DNA from: Neocallimastix lanati (nom. inval.)
Lineage: Eukaryota; Neocallimastigomycota; Neocallimastigomycetes; Neocallimastigales; Neocallimastigaceae
DNA length: 20,000 nucleotides
Direction: 5' to 3'
Assembly: GCA_016946835.1 (NCBI GenBank)
Contig: JACVTC010000098.1
Location: 670,001-690,000, forward strand
Shown here: piece after piece, positions 1-10,181 of the stretch
Numbering within the stretch: position 1 is the first letter of the stretch
How the letters are laid out: every line of letters begins with the position of its first letter
The notes under the pieces: generated by a model
Database searches by the model: none
Seen by the model: the letters and a program-made list of their open reading frames with translations, nothing else
Told to the model about the DNA's origin: nothing
Position numbers and translations under genes: made by a program

Positions 1-67
1 ACATCATTTATAATACAATATTTATAAATAATATCTATATATTCACTTTCTATAAATAAATATATAG

Positions 68-254
68 TTATTAAAGGTATGTCTTATGAAGGTCCACCAC
101 AAGATATTTGGTCTTTAGGTATTTTACTTTATACCATGATCTACAAAGCTACACCATTTAATGATTACTATGAAATTCTTAGAGCTAAAATGAGATTTCC
201 ACCAGGCGTATCAAAAGGTAAATATAAAAAATTGATACTTTTTAAAATTTTAAA

Positions 255-293
<39 letters not shown>

Positions 294-361
294 GGTAATA
301 ATAATTTTTTAAATTTTAAATTTTTAATTTTTAATTTTAAATTCATTTTTATTTATTATTC

Positions 362-398
<37 letters not shown>

Positions 399-560
399 CA
401 TTTTTTTATCATTATTATAATAATAATAATAATAATAATAATATGATATCACATATATTTTATAGAATGTCAAGAATTAATTTTATGGATGACGAATAGA
501 GATATTAGTAAGAGACCTTCTATTGATGATGTATTAAATCATCCATGGTTAAATAAATAA
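68..560 (+). CDS. PAS kinase-type Ser/Thr protein kinase, last two exons (5' part outside window)
   Basis: Two exons are seen: 68-217 and 466-560, ending in TAA at 558-560. The intron 218-465 starts GTAAAT and ends TATAG, and splices in phase 1 (G|AA makes Glu). Bases 1-67 are the end of a preceding intron (acceptor TATATAG at 61-67; G|TT makes Val). The joined protein covers kinase subdomains VIII/IX to XI. It begins VIKGMSYEGPPQDIWSLG, with the Asp-x-Trp-Ser-x-Gly core of subdomain IX, then LLYTMIYKATPF, and after the splice CQELILWMTNRDISKRPS, containing the conserved Arg of subdomain XI, ending HPWLNK. The GPPQDIW...LLYTMIYKATPF pattern and the very short C-terminal tail recall, from family knowledge, yeast PSK1/PSK2 and animal PASK rather than AGC or CDK kinases. 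Those kinases sense nutrients and phosphorylate targets in sugar storage and translation. The PAS domain itself would lie outside the window, so the subfamily is an inference; that this is a CAMK-like kinase end is near certain. Confidence 0.85.
218..465 (+). other. Microsatellite-rich intron of the kinase gene
   Basis: This 248-base intron lies between the two kinase exons. It contains an (ATA)n tract around 257-289, a (TA)n tract around 369-395 and a (TAATAA)n tract around 416-442. The donor is GTAAAT and the acceptor TTTTATAG. Splicing here restores a conserved kinase reading frame, whereas reading through runs into poly-Ile and a stop at 312. Confidence 0.85.
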
Positions 561-606
561 ATCAATCCTTAAAAATAAAAATGTAATTAATGATATACAA
601 ATATAT

Positions 607-644
<38 letters not shown>

Positions 645-954
645 AAAATAAACATTTACAAATTATTTGCTAAAATAAAGTTACTTTCAACAATAAAATT
701 ATTAGATTATGAAATTACATATAACGCGTTAAACCAATATAAATAAAAATTAATAGATAAAGCATATAAGCCAAAGATATTTTTAAAACTCTCAATATAG
801 CCCAATGCTATATTCAATATTCAATATGTCTTGCGATTCAAAATTTAAATTTATAAAATATTTAATTATACATATATATATGTATATATTACATCAGAGT
901 ATTTTGATATTATATTATATTTTATAATTCAATATCAGTTTATTCAATATATCA

Positions 955-1011
<57 letters not shown>

Positions 1012-1904
1012 CAACTGAGATTAATCAAAAAATATTTATGTAATTTTAGTATAATAATTTTTATATAGTTTTATTTTTTAATTTTAAATATAAATATTTC
1101 TAGTTTAATAATTTTTATATAATTTTGTTTTTCAATTTCATATATATATATATTATTATTATTAATATTATTAATATAGTCATATAGCGTTTAAACATAT
1201 CATTTTATATCATTTTATTTTTAATATTTTATTTTATATATAGTTTTTATAGTTATATATATTGTATTAAACTTTTTTTTTTATTATTATTATAATATAT
1301 ATAAATATATAAATAAAGTTTTTTTTTTTATTTTTTATCTTTTTACAAAGACCATAAAACCTTTTTTTAATTTTTTTCTTTTCTTTTTTTTAGTAAATAT
1401 ATTACAGTAATAATTATCTATTAAAAAATTTACAAAATACAAAATAAAATAAATTTTTTTTTTTTTTTTATTTATTAATTTAACTTTAAAAGACTCATTG
1501 GGTGAGGATATGAAAAGTATCATATCTTATGATGCTCTTTTATCCTTCTTCCATGAAACTTAAAAACTAATTAAAGTATTCATTCTAAATAATATATAAG
1601 ATTTATTAATAATAATATATAATAAATATCATATAACAATATATAATACTAGTAATATATAAAATATTAAAATAGATATAAAAATTAATTTAAAAACGAA
1701 ATAATAATAATAATAATAAATTTTTTTTTTTTTTTTTTTTACACTTTTAACAAATATAAATGAAGTCTTAAAAAAAAAGAAAAAAAAAAATTGTTGTAAA
1801 ATATGATATCATATCATTTGTATTAAATGATAATCTAAATTCAAATTTAATTTGAAATTTTATAATATTAAAAAGTAAAAAAAAATTTTTTAAATGAGAT
1901 TGAT
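561..1904. other. Intergenic, low complexity; no gene seen
   Basis: The DNA is AT-rich with an A run at about 615-642, an A run followed by (AT)n at about 955-1007, and T runs near 1453-1470 and 1722-1740. A perfect 14-base palindrome ATATGATATCATAT lies near 1800-1815. A slightly less AT-rich patch at about 1490-1560 has a short open stretch on the minus strand, but no family can be recognised. The kinase transcript probably ends within the first 100 bases, but no single poly(A) signal can be chosen. Confidence 0.6.
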
Positions 1905-2085
1905 GATTGTCTAGCATTGCCCTTTGTTGTGGTATTGGTAACAGCAAATCTAATAAACCTTATTTTTACATATTGAATTTGAAAACTTTCATGTTCCGAA
2001 AACTTGACGAATTTAGACAACAATTCATTCAATTTTAAAAAGTTAGAAACTATTGCTTCTAACGCATTTTTATAATTAATATAAT
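1905..2085 (+). mobile_element. Decayed LINE 3'-end fragment (copy A)
   Basis: This is a remnant of the same non-LTR retrotransposon family as the copy at 13747-15240. Bases 2040-2075 read KLETIASNAFL followed by TAA, aligning with KLEALASNALL-stop at the end of the better copy; the DNA matches closely over about 40 bases. Bases 1905-1932 (GATTGT...TGCCCTTTGTTGTGG) align with the Cys-rich knuckle region around 14504-14532. Between them, about 1988-2032 reads KLDEFRQQFIQF, which aligns with KELENYR...PF of the main copy and even better with KFEEFKQRFIHF of the copy at 15626. An internal deletion has joined this block directly to the C-terminus. At least one frameshift lies near 1923. It is non-functional, and much more diverged than the main copy. 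Confidence 0.75.
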
Positions 2086-3089
2086 TCCATTACTATAATA
2101 AAAATTAAAAATAATTTAAATAATAGTTATTCCTTTATTAATAATTCTTAAATATGTATAACTAAATTTTTTAAAAAAAAAAATTATTATAATTATCTAA
2201 AACTTTTTATTCAAAGATCTAAATTTATATGTTTATTCTAATGAAGCAATATTGATATTTGAAAGTTATATATTAATTATTATTATTATTATTTATATTA
2301 TTTTGTTACAATATTTATTTTTATAGTTTTTAATATTATTTACTTATTTTTATTAATAATGATAATTAAAATATAAATAAATATAAATTTAATAAAAATA
2401 AATAAATTATTTAAGATTTATTATATGTTATTTATAAATGTATATCATTATTAATAATTATTTGTATAATTCATATTAAATTTAGCATTTAAAGAGTTAT
2501 CCTTATAAAATATATATACATAATTAATATAATTAAAATAAAAAAAAAAAAAATTAACATATTCATAAAAACTAATAAAACTCGCTTTACTTCATAATAT
2601 TTAAACATTGAAATTTATAATTACAAATAAATAAACGTTAGTCTATATTTATTATTTTGAAAGAATAAAATTTTTAATATTATATGTTTCTGCTTATTTT
2701 ATATCAAAATCATTAATGTTCTGATAAAAAATAAACGTTTTATATAATAATATTATTTACAATAATTTTTTTCATACTTTAAACTTAAAAAATAAAAATA
2801 AATATATACATTTTTTTTTGAATGATATTTTATTTAATTTTTTTTTATTTATGTATATTTTATATCTGATAATTATATATATTTTAAATCTCACTAAAAT
2901 AATCTAACCAGTTTAAAATCTAAATTCTAACCTTTTAAATTAAAAATAAATTTTATATTTTTACATAATTAATATTTAAGTATAATGAGAAAAGTATATG
3001 TGTTTTTATAATAAACTTTATTTATATTTATTTTTTGTATTTATTAATACATAAATTTTTATTAATTTAATTTTTTTTTTTTATAGATT
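2086..3089. other. Intergenic, nothing recognised
   Basis: About 1 kb of AT-rich DNA with short A and T runs. No reading frame of useful length, splice-consistent coding patch, tRNA or obvious repeat family was found on either strand. Confidence 0.5.
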
Positions 3090-3145
3090 GAAGACTTTGG
3101 TCTTCCCCATATAGTAATATGGGTGTATGATTAACTGCCATACAC
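3090..3145. other. Three back-to-back perfect hairpins; possible structured RNA or element remnant
   Basis: Three stem-loops abut one another. GAAGAC (3090-3095) pairs with GTCTTC (3100-3105) over a 4-base loop. CCCATAT (3106-3112) pairs with ATATGGG (3117-3123) over a 4-base loop. TGTATG (3124-3129) pairs with CATACA (3139-3144) over a 9-base loop. The block is clearly richer in G and C than the several kilobases around it and follows a T run. It does not fold as a tRNA: there is no T-arm consensus and no acceptor stem enclosing the arms. Function is unknown. Confidence 0.5.
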
Positions 3146-4082
3146 ATTAATGTTTAAGAACTCACTTTTTTAAGATAATAAAAATAATTAATTTTTATAG
3201 TAAAAATTATATATTTAATCATGTGATTATTCCATGAATTAATACACATAGATAAATGTTACACAACATAAAAATATAATAATAAAATATTAATATATAA
3301 GAATATAAATTTATATAAGAATATAAAAATATAATATTAATAATATAAAAATATAAAATAAAATGTGAATATTTTAACATATAAAAATAAAACTTTTAAT
3401 GTATAACTTTTGAGAAAAATGTAATAAAAAGAAGTAGAACAAACACATATTTATTTCTGCTAATTTATTATAAATTTATTTGGTATAAACAAAAACATAA
3501 AATTTTCACACAAATTTTTTTTCTTAAAAAAAAAAAAAAAAAAAAAGTTTATGTTTTAATAAATAAGTTAAAAGCATAGAAAATTCCATTAACTAGTATT
3601 TATTTATTGGTGGAATTATCAAATCTTAAAAAATGAAGAGTAAAAATTAAAAAAATAAATAAAAGTAAATGAAATCAATCAAAGATTCTTGTCTAATTAT
3701 ATCAATAAAATTAATAAATAAATAGTAATGATAAATAAGTAAATAAATAAGTAAATAAACAAATAAATAAATGGGTAGATAGATAAATTAATAATAAAAA
3801 AGGATATATATATATCAAATGTCATAAAAATAGATAAAAATAAAATATAAAGAGATATATAAATATTTATTATAAAAAAGAAAAAAAGTAATTATTTATA
3901 AATACTTATTAAAATTGTTTTGTAGTTAAATATATTTAAATAAAATATTGTTATATGATTTAAGTAAAAAATATTAATAATATGTGATGATAAATCAATA
4001 TTTTTAATAATTTTTTTTTTTTCAAAATTTCGAAGTAATATTTTGATGAATTAATTTTTAAAATTATTATTAAAATATCTAA

Positions 4083-4132
<50 letters not shown>

Positions 4133-4239
4133 TTTTTTTTTTTTTAGATTTTGTTTTACTGCTCAATAATTATTACATTACATAATAAAAATGTAATGAA
4201 GGAAAGAAAGGGCTTGCTTTTTTTTTATTTTTATTATTA
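3146..4239. other. Intergenic with simple repeats; no gene seen
   Basis: The stretch holds AT-rich tetranucleotide-like repeats (AAATAAAT types near 3700-3780), an A run near 3527-3546, and a self-complementary (AAT)n/(ATT)n block at 4080-4134 that could fold back. A 7-base inverted repeat AATTCCA/TGGAATT lies at 3582-3588 and 3611-3617. No coding signal was recognised. Confidence 0.5.
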
Positions 4240-4311
4240 TTATTTTTTTTTTAATTCTTCTAATTTATTTTGTACATCACCTAAAGAATAAAGCAGTTTG
4301 CGCCTCTTTTT
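4240..4311 (-). other. Short coding-like patch, possible terminal exon
   Basis: On the minus strand, reading from 4305 down to the stop TAA at 4242-4240 gives RRKLLYSLGDVQNKLEELKKK and then stop. The residues are mixed and show heptad spacing of Leu/Val typical of a coiled-coil end, unlike the Lys/Asn/Ile runs of the surrounding noncoding DNA. The frame is closed by a TAA at 4317-4315, but an AAAAG sequence just upstream could be a splice acceptor. I could not identify preceding exons, so this may be a real last exon, a decayed fragment or chance. Confidence 0.25.
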
Positions 4312-4406
4312 TTTTTAATTATTTTTCCATCATTAAAGATGATTTTTCATGGTAATTTTTTGTAATAAATTTTTATTATTTTATTATAACCTTTTATTTA
4401 TTTATT

Positions 4407-4550
4407 TAATACCATATAAATAATAAATTATTATTATTATAAATTTATTAATAATTTACTTAATATTATAAATAATAAATTATTATTATCATGTAATAAT
4501 TTACTTAATACTATATTTAATAAATTACTATTATTATTATAATTTATTAA
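4407..4550. repeat. Imperfect tandem repeat, three units of 45-53 bases
   Basis: Three units begin near 4407, 4460 and 4505. Each has the pattern TTAATAnnATAnnTAATAAATTA followed by ATT triplets, and the first two end in a TAATAATTTAC-like block. The units differ by small indels and substitutions. This is noncoding minisatellite-like DNA. Confidence 0.6.
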
Positions 4551-5356
4551 TAAATTTATATATAATCTAATAACTATATTATATATTATGTAATTACATT
4601 AGGTATAATATATTTTATAATTTGTCAATTGATTCAAAAGATTCATTATCAATTTATTTATTTTCCTTTGCTTTCAGGTCTAGAAATATTGATTGAATGA
4701 TTCTGTAGAAAATTTTAACTTTATATGTAAAAAGTTTAATAACTTAAAAAAGAACCTATGATCTAGTAATTATGCATAAATATGGAAACTTTCAAAATCA
4801 GTAAAAATAAAATTTTTTTTTATCTAAACTTAAAAATGTTATTGAAGAGTTTTAAATGTTCTCTTTGCATCTTTAATTATAGATAATAATAACAATAATA
4901 AAAAAAAAGTATTATTATATAAGAGTATGCATTAATATATATAAAAATATTATTTATTAATATGTAATGGTTTTATTTCATAATAATACATAATAAAAAT
5001 TGAATAAATATCTAATTAACATAAAAAAAAATATGAATAATATTAATAACTATGAATAATAATTATTAGTAGGAATAACAGAGTTAATTAAAAAGATTAA
5101 ATACAATAATATTTATTAAAAGGAGAAATAGAAGAAATAATAATATTAAAGAGGGATATTAAAAAATGATCACTTTAATAATAAATAATATAAACTATAA
5201 ATAATGAATTAATAAATATTATTAAATAAATAAATGTTAATATTGAAATAGGAAATAAAAAAAATTGAATTGGTCGTTTTATATGAAAAATTATTTTTTC
5301 TTTTTTTATTATTATTTATTTGTTTATTACCTTATTTATTTTATTTTATATTATTT
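4551..5356. other. Intergenic, nothing firmly recognised
   Basis: A somewhat less AT-rich island lies at about 4620-4870, containing a polypyrimidine-AG sequence (CCTTTGCTTTCAG near 4666-4678) that resembles a splice acceptor. Neither strand gives a convincing exon there: the frames close within about 15 codons. The remainder is A-rich DNA with no gene. Confidence 0.45.
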
Positions 5357-5412
5357 GTTTATTTAATTTTATTTATTTAATTTTGTTTATTTAATTTTAT
5401 TTATTTAATTTT
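5357..5412. repeat. 14-base minisatellite, four units
   Basis: Four consecutive copies of (G/A)TTTATTTAATTTT occupy 5357-5370, 5371-5384, 5385-5398 and 5399-5412. The first base alternates G, A, G, A, so the higher-order period is 28 bases. The array runs into TTTA repeats after 5412. Confidence 0.85.
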
Positions 5413-6763
5413 ATTTATTTATTTATTTTTTATAAATAATTTTTTTTGATTTTCATATGTCATTTCTTTATACATACTAATAAATGATTGGTTGCTAAAG
5501 ATCAGTATTAGGTAATTAATGAATATATATATATATTTTTTTAAAAAAAAGAATTAAAAATAATTATTGCTTCTCCTTAAATAACCATTTTTATATAAAT
5601 TAATATCTCGATATATAAATAAAAATATGATATAAATACAATAGTTTTATATATATCTTATAATTATATAGAAGGGATTATTATTATACAATTATTATGT
5701 ATATTTTACTATTTTTAAATAAGACAGTTTTTTTTTTTTTTTTTTTATATTTATTATTATAGGGAAATTAGTATTTGACAAACTCGTAAACTTGATTAAT
5801 AAATAAATAAATTGAAGGTTTTTATTATATTACTGTTGTTATTAATTATGAAATATTAAAAAAAAAATAGTTATAATTATTTAAACTTTTAATTATATAA
5901 TAATATTTAATAATCAAAATTTATTGTTTAATTTTATATATGTTTTGAGTGCAATTTCTATATAGTAGAATAACTACAGAAAAAAATTGTGTTTATGGCA
6001 ATTATGAAGTATCTTTCTTATATTTTCCATAATTATAATTTAAGGTTTATCAATCAATATATTTATTTACTATTAATGAGTTATTTTTTATTATTACACT
6101 TTATATTATTATTTATATATTAGAAATATAAAAAATTATTATTATTCTATTGATTATAGATATACTTCTATATATAATAAGCAATATAATAAAATAAAAT
6201 ATAGTTTTTAATTCAATGTACGAATATTATAAATATTAATTAAATTAATAATTTAAAAAACCTTAGATTTGGTTGTGTAATATTTATTTTTAATTAATTT
6301 AAAAATGAAGAAGGATGAAAAAAATAAGAAAAAGGAAAATAAAAAAAAGGAAATTAAGTAAAAGTAAATAATTAAGTAAAATATAATATATGTAAATAAC
6401 ATTTAATAAATATATTTTTAAATATTATTAAATATAATATTCATATAATAATTTAAAAGTAGGAATAACAAAATTAAATTTATATTAAAATAAAATTGGG
6501 AAATCAATTAAAGAAAAATTAAAAATAAATATTAAGTAAATAAATAAAATTACAAAGAATAGTAAAAATAAACTCTATAGAAATAAATAAATAAATATAA
6601 ATAAATAAATAAATAAAAAAATAAATAGTGATAAATAAGTTATATAATAATTTAAATATAAATAATAAAACACTAAATATTTTTTTTAACCTATAGAAAT
6701 AAACAAATAATGGATTTTAACTATTTTTATTTATAATAAATTATTATTATTTATTTGATTATT
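5413..6763. other. Intergenic, nothing recognised
   Basis: AT-rich DNA with a T run at about 5728-5746, a purine-rich A/G stretch near 6300-6370 and (AAAT)n near 6585-6616. No coding patch, RNA gene or element was recognised on either strand. Confidence 0.5.
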
Positions 6764-6840
6764 AAACTAGTATTATTTATTATTGCTTGTTAAATTATTA
6801 AACTAGTATTATTTATTATTGCTTATTAAACTAGTATTTT
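6764..6840. repeat. Imperfect direct repeat around AAACTAGTATT
   Basis: AAACTAGTATT begins at 6764, 6800 and 6828. The first two copies share the following ATTTATTATTGCTT, giving periods of 36 and 28 bases. The second unit has lost an 8-base segment (GTTAAATT) that is present in the first. Confidence 0.75.
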
Positions 6841-7936
6841 TTTATTCATATATTTATTTACATAATATATATAATAATTTTTTTAATTATTTTGACATTA
6901 TTTCTATGGATATTAAATTCACTCTATATTAATATTGATAATATCAAATTGTAAATTTTATGTGGTACGTTGTACATAAACTTAAATTAAAAAAAATATT
7001 CAAAATTTAATTAAAAAAATTTAATATAAATTATAGGAGAAATTTTTGATTCATAGAAAAAAAGAAATCAAAAATGATTGCTTGTATTACTTTTATTAAT
7101 TAAACATAAAAAAAAAATAAATAGTATAATTTATTTTATTTTATAAAGTAGAAGTGGATTAACAATAAATAATAAGTAAATAGATAAACAAATAAGAAAA
7201 AATAAATTAGAAATAGTTGATAATGAGTAGAAAAAGTAAATATAAATCTATAAATTAACTGAACATATAATAAAAATAATTATATAAACAAATTTATTAT
7301 TTAATTACAGATTTTGAAATTATAATTAGATCAATAATCAGTGAAATGTGATATGTATTTTTATTTTTCTCTTTGTAAATAATAATAAACATTGTCATTC
7401 ACTTCTTTGAAGTGAATTTTATATCAAAAAAAAAAACAAAAAAAAAAACAAAAAAAAAACAATTTACTTTTTATTCTATTTTGTTCTTTTTCTTATTTTA
7501 TTTATTTATTAAAGAATAAAAATTTCCTTTTTTAAACTCTCGTAAATTAAAATTTGATTTATTTATTCTTTTTATTAATATATAATTATGAATAAAGGTT
7601 AGAAGTATTGTAATTACAATATATCATTTAAATAAAATGAATAAAATGAAATTAAAATATGATATATAATTAGATTAAAATTTTAAATATAATAAATAAT
7701 AAAATATTAATTTTTAAATATATCTAAATTAATAAAAATAAACAATAAATAAATAGTATTAAATAAATAATAAATGATCAACATAATAATAATAATTAAA
7801 TAATATTCATGTACTATTTTCCATTTTATGCTATTAATTAAATATATAACACTATAAATTATATTTAAATAATTTGATTAATAATAAATTATTTCAGATA
7901 AAAGTTTTAAAAAAAAAAGTTATACTATTAATTTAT
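6841..7936. other. Intergenic with two strong hairpins
   Basis: No gene is seen. A 10-base stem ATTTTTGATT/AATCAAAAAT lies at 7042-7051 and 7066-7075 with a 14-base loop. A 9-base perfect stem ATTCACTTC/GAAGTGAAT lies at 7397-7405 and 7409-7417 with a 3-base loop and is followed by A/C-rich runs (A8-10 separated by single C) at about 7426-7461. Confidence 0.6.
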
Positions 7937-8000
7937 AAATCAATAATCAATAATCAATAATCAATAATAAATAATGAGTAATGAGTAATGAATAATAAAC
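7937..8000. repeat. 7-base tandem repeat (AATCAAT)n changing to (GAGTAAT)n
   Basis: About four head-to-tail copies of a CAATAAT heptamer are followed, in the same 7-base register, by two GAGTAAT copies and a degenerate tail. The array has drifted in sequence while keeping its period. Confidence 0.7.
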
Positions 8001-9876
8001 AATAGAATAGAATAGTAAATAAATGAATATAAATAAATAGATAATACAAATTTCAAATTTAATGTTTTAAATATACATTATATATACTTTACAGTGAAAA
8101 AAAATATTAAATGGTAATAAAAAAAAAAAAAAAAAAAAAGGGAAATTTAATAATAGAAAAAAACAAATGTTATATAAAATGATAAATTTTATATTTATGA
8201 TAAATATATATTTATATATTAAATATAACCATTATAATAATATTAAATAGACAATAAAAAATGTATAAAGTTTATATTTTAAATTATAATAATAATAATT
8301 ATTTGATAATGAAATAAATTCGTTGTCATAATGTTTGTATAGTACTATTTACATAATAAAAAAAATAATAAATAAATAAAAAAAAAACATATTTATATAA
8401 TTAGTATTTTATAAAAATTATTATTTATTTATAAACAGTTTTTTATTTTTATTTTGTTTTATTGATCATATTCGATTCGGGCCAAGTAGTTTTAGAAAAT
8501 ATTGCTAATTTTGGTAATTTATAAATATATATGTATTTAAAGAGAATAATTTAAATGAAATGAATTATGTGATACCATAATTAATTATTACTGCATTATA
8601 TATTTAATTGATAATAAATAAATATATAATATATAATATATATAATTGAAAAGCATTAAAATGTTTATTAAATAATGAAATAAAATTTTTTTATAAACAT
8701 ATTTATAAATCTATTATAAAATATTTTTCAAAATTTTATTTATTCTTTAACTTTTTTTATGAAAAATTCAATAACTATTTTTATGTTTTGAATGAATATC
8801 GCCAAAAATTAGCATTAAAATGATATATTATATGATAGATAATAATATAATTTGTTAATAATTACTGAAATATTTTATAGGATTAATTTTATGGTTAAAT
8901 TTTACCAACTATAAAAGCTCCTTTCCTAAAAAAATGTGGTGTTTATTTATTTAATTAATTATTTTTTTTTTTGTTTATGTTATATCATTGTAATAATATA
9001 TGAGAAGAAAGTTAATATATTAAACTATAATTAATAGATCTGTAGTAACCTATATTAACAACAAAGTTTTGAATATTTATTAAATATATTCTAGTAAATT
9101 ATAAATAATATCGAATATATATTATAATATAATTAAATTATATGATTATTGAAATTAACTAAATTAAATATATTTTATTATAATTATATTAATTATTTAT
9201 ATTTTTGCATTAAATACAAAATGTATAATTATTAATATTTATGATGTAACTTTGAAATTTATAAATGACGTTATATATACTTTGATATATTTACAATATA
9301 ATGTATAACATATATTATTTAATTAAGAATAAAGAATTTATACTTTTTAAAATATATTGTGACACAAACTTTGATTCAAAAAAATTTTTTTATATTAGTC
9401 GATTTATTTACAATTACTTTTTTATATTAATTAATTAATTAATTAATTAATAATAAATAAATAAGTTCAATGTAAAAATAATAAAATATTCTTTTTATAT
9501 TTTTTTCTTTTGTAATTATTTATACCTATAATAAAAAATAAAATAAATATAAATAATAATATATTGGTAGTGTAATGAAAATAATTGAATCACTTATTGT
9601 AATATATTACTATCAGTATATTTCAATATTTTTTAAAATTATTTCCTTTAAAATATTATTAGTCCTTAAAGTAAATGAATGACAAATAATAATAAATAAA
9701 TAATAAATAATAAGTTATAAGTAATAAATGAATGAATAAATATTAAATATAAATTTTATTAATTTATTATGATTTAATACTACAAAATTGAATTGTAGAT
9801 ACATTTATAATTATAAAATGTATCAAATTTTATTTAATGTATTTGTAGTTATTTTTTGAAAATTTTTTGAAAAATG
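8001..9876. other. Intergenic, no gene seen; upstream region of the PEPCK gene
   Basis: The stretch includes an A run near 8121-8139 and a (TTAA)6 tract at 9427-9450. A GC-richer island at about 8463-8515 (containing ATTCGATTCGGGCCAAG) is open on the minus strand for about 22 codons, but no family is recognised. A near-palindromic segment lies around 9565-9620. No RNA gene was found. Confidence 0.5.
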
Positions 9877-9885
9877 TATAAATAG
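9877..9885 (+). promoter_or_regulatory. TATA box of the PEPCK gene
   Basis: TATAAATAG lies about 300 bases upstream of the PEPCK start codon, within a slightly less AT-rich block. It is followed about 20 bases on by a pyrimidine-rich stretch (9898-9920) suited to a transcription start. A perfect TATAWAW match is weak evidence alone in DNA this AT-rich, but the flanking G and C, the position and the pyrimidine tract support it. Confidence 0.55.
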
Positions 9886-9904
9886 ACATCAAAAGTTCGT
9901 TCTT

Positions 9905-10181
9905 TCTTTTTTTCTTCGCCGATTTATATTTTATTTTTCAAACAATAAAATCTAAACATTACCTAAATTAAAAGAAAGATATTCTTTTAATCTCATTCGT
10001 TTTTCGTGATTAGTTTTTTTAAACAAACTCTTTTTAAACTTTTAAAGCTTTATATTAAAATATTTAAAACTTTCTTGTTTTAATATTTAAAATTTTTTAA
10101 AATTTACTTTTATAACTGTAAAAACCAAATTTAAATTTTTTCTACTTTTTAAAACTTTTAAAAAACAAATTAAAATTCATC
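9905..10181 (+). other. Probable 5' untranslated leader of the PEPCK gene
   Basis: If transcription starts about 30 bases after the TATA box, the leader is roughly 270 bases, T-rich at first and then A/T-rich with repeated AAACTTTTAAA-like motifs (10026-10049 and 10150-10166). No convincing intron is seen. The start codon context has A at -3. Confidence 0.4.

Noticed and set aside
79-312. 77-residue ORF
   Set aside because: Only its first part is coding (the kinase exon to 217); the rest translates intron microsatellite as poly-Ile.
1335-1523. Minus-strand ORF of 62 residues
   Set aside because: Mostly Lys/Phe/Asn runs from A/T tracts. The short start (ISSPNESFKVKLIN) was compared with the LINE C-terminus, but the match is too weak to claim.
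3081-3160. tRNA or snoRNA at the triple hairpin
   Set aside because: There is no enclosing acceptor stem, T-loop consensus or C/D or H/ACA boxes; only the stem-loops themselves can be supported.
3960-4166. Minus-strand ORF of 68 residues
   Set aside because: Poly-Lys and poly-Ile/Leu from homopolymer and (AAT)n sequence; no protein-like composition.
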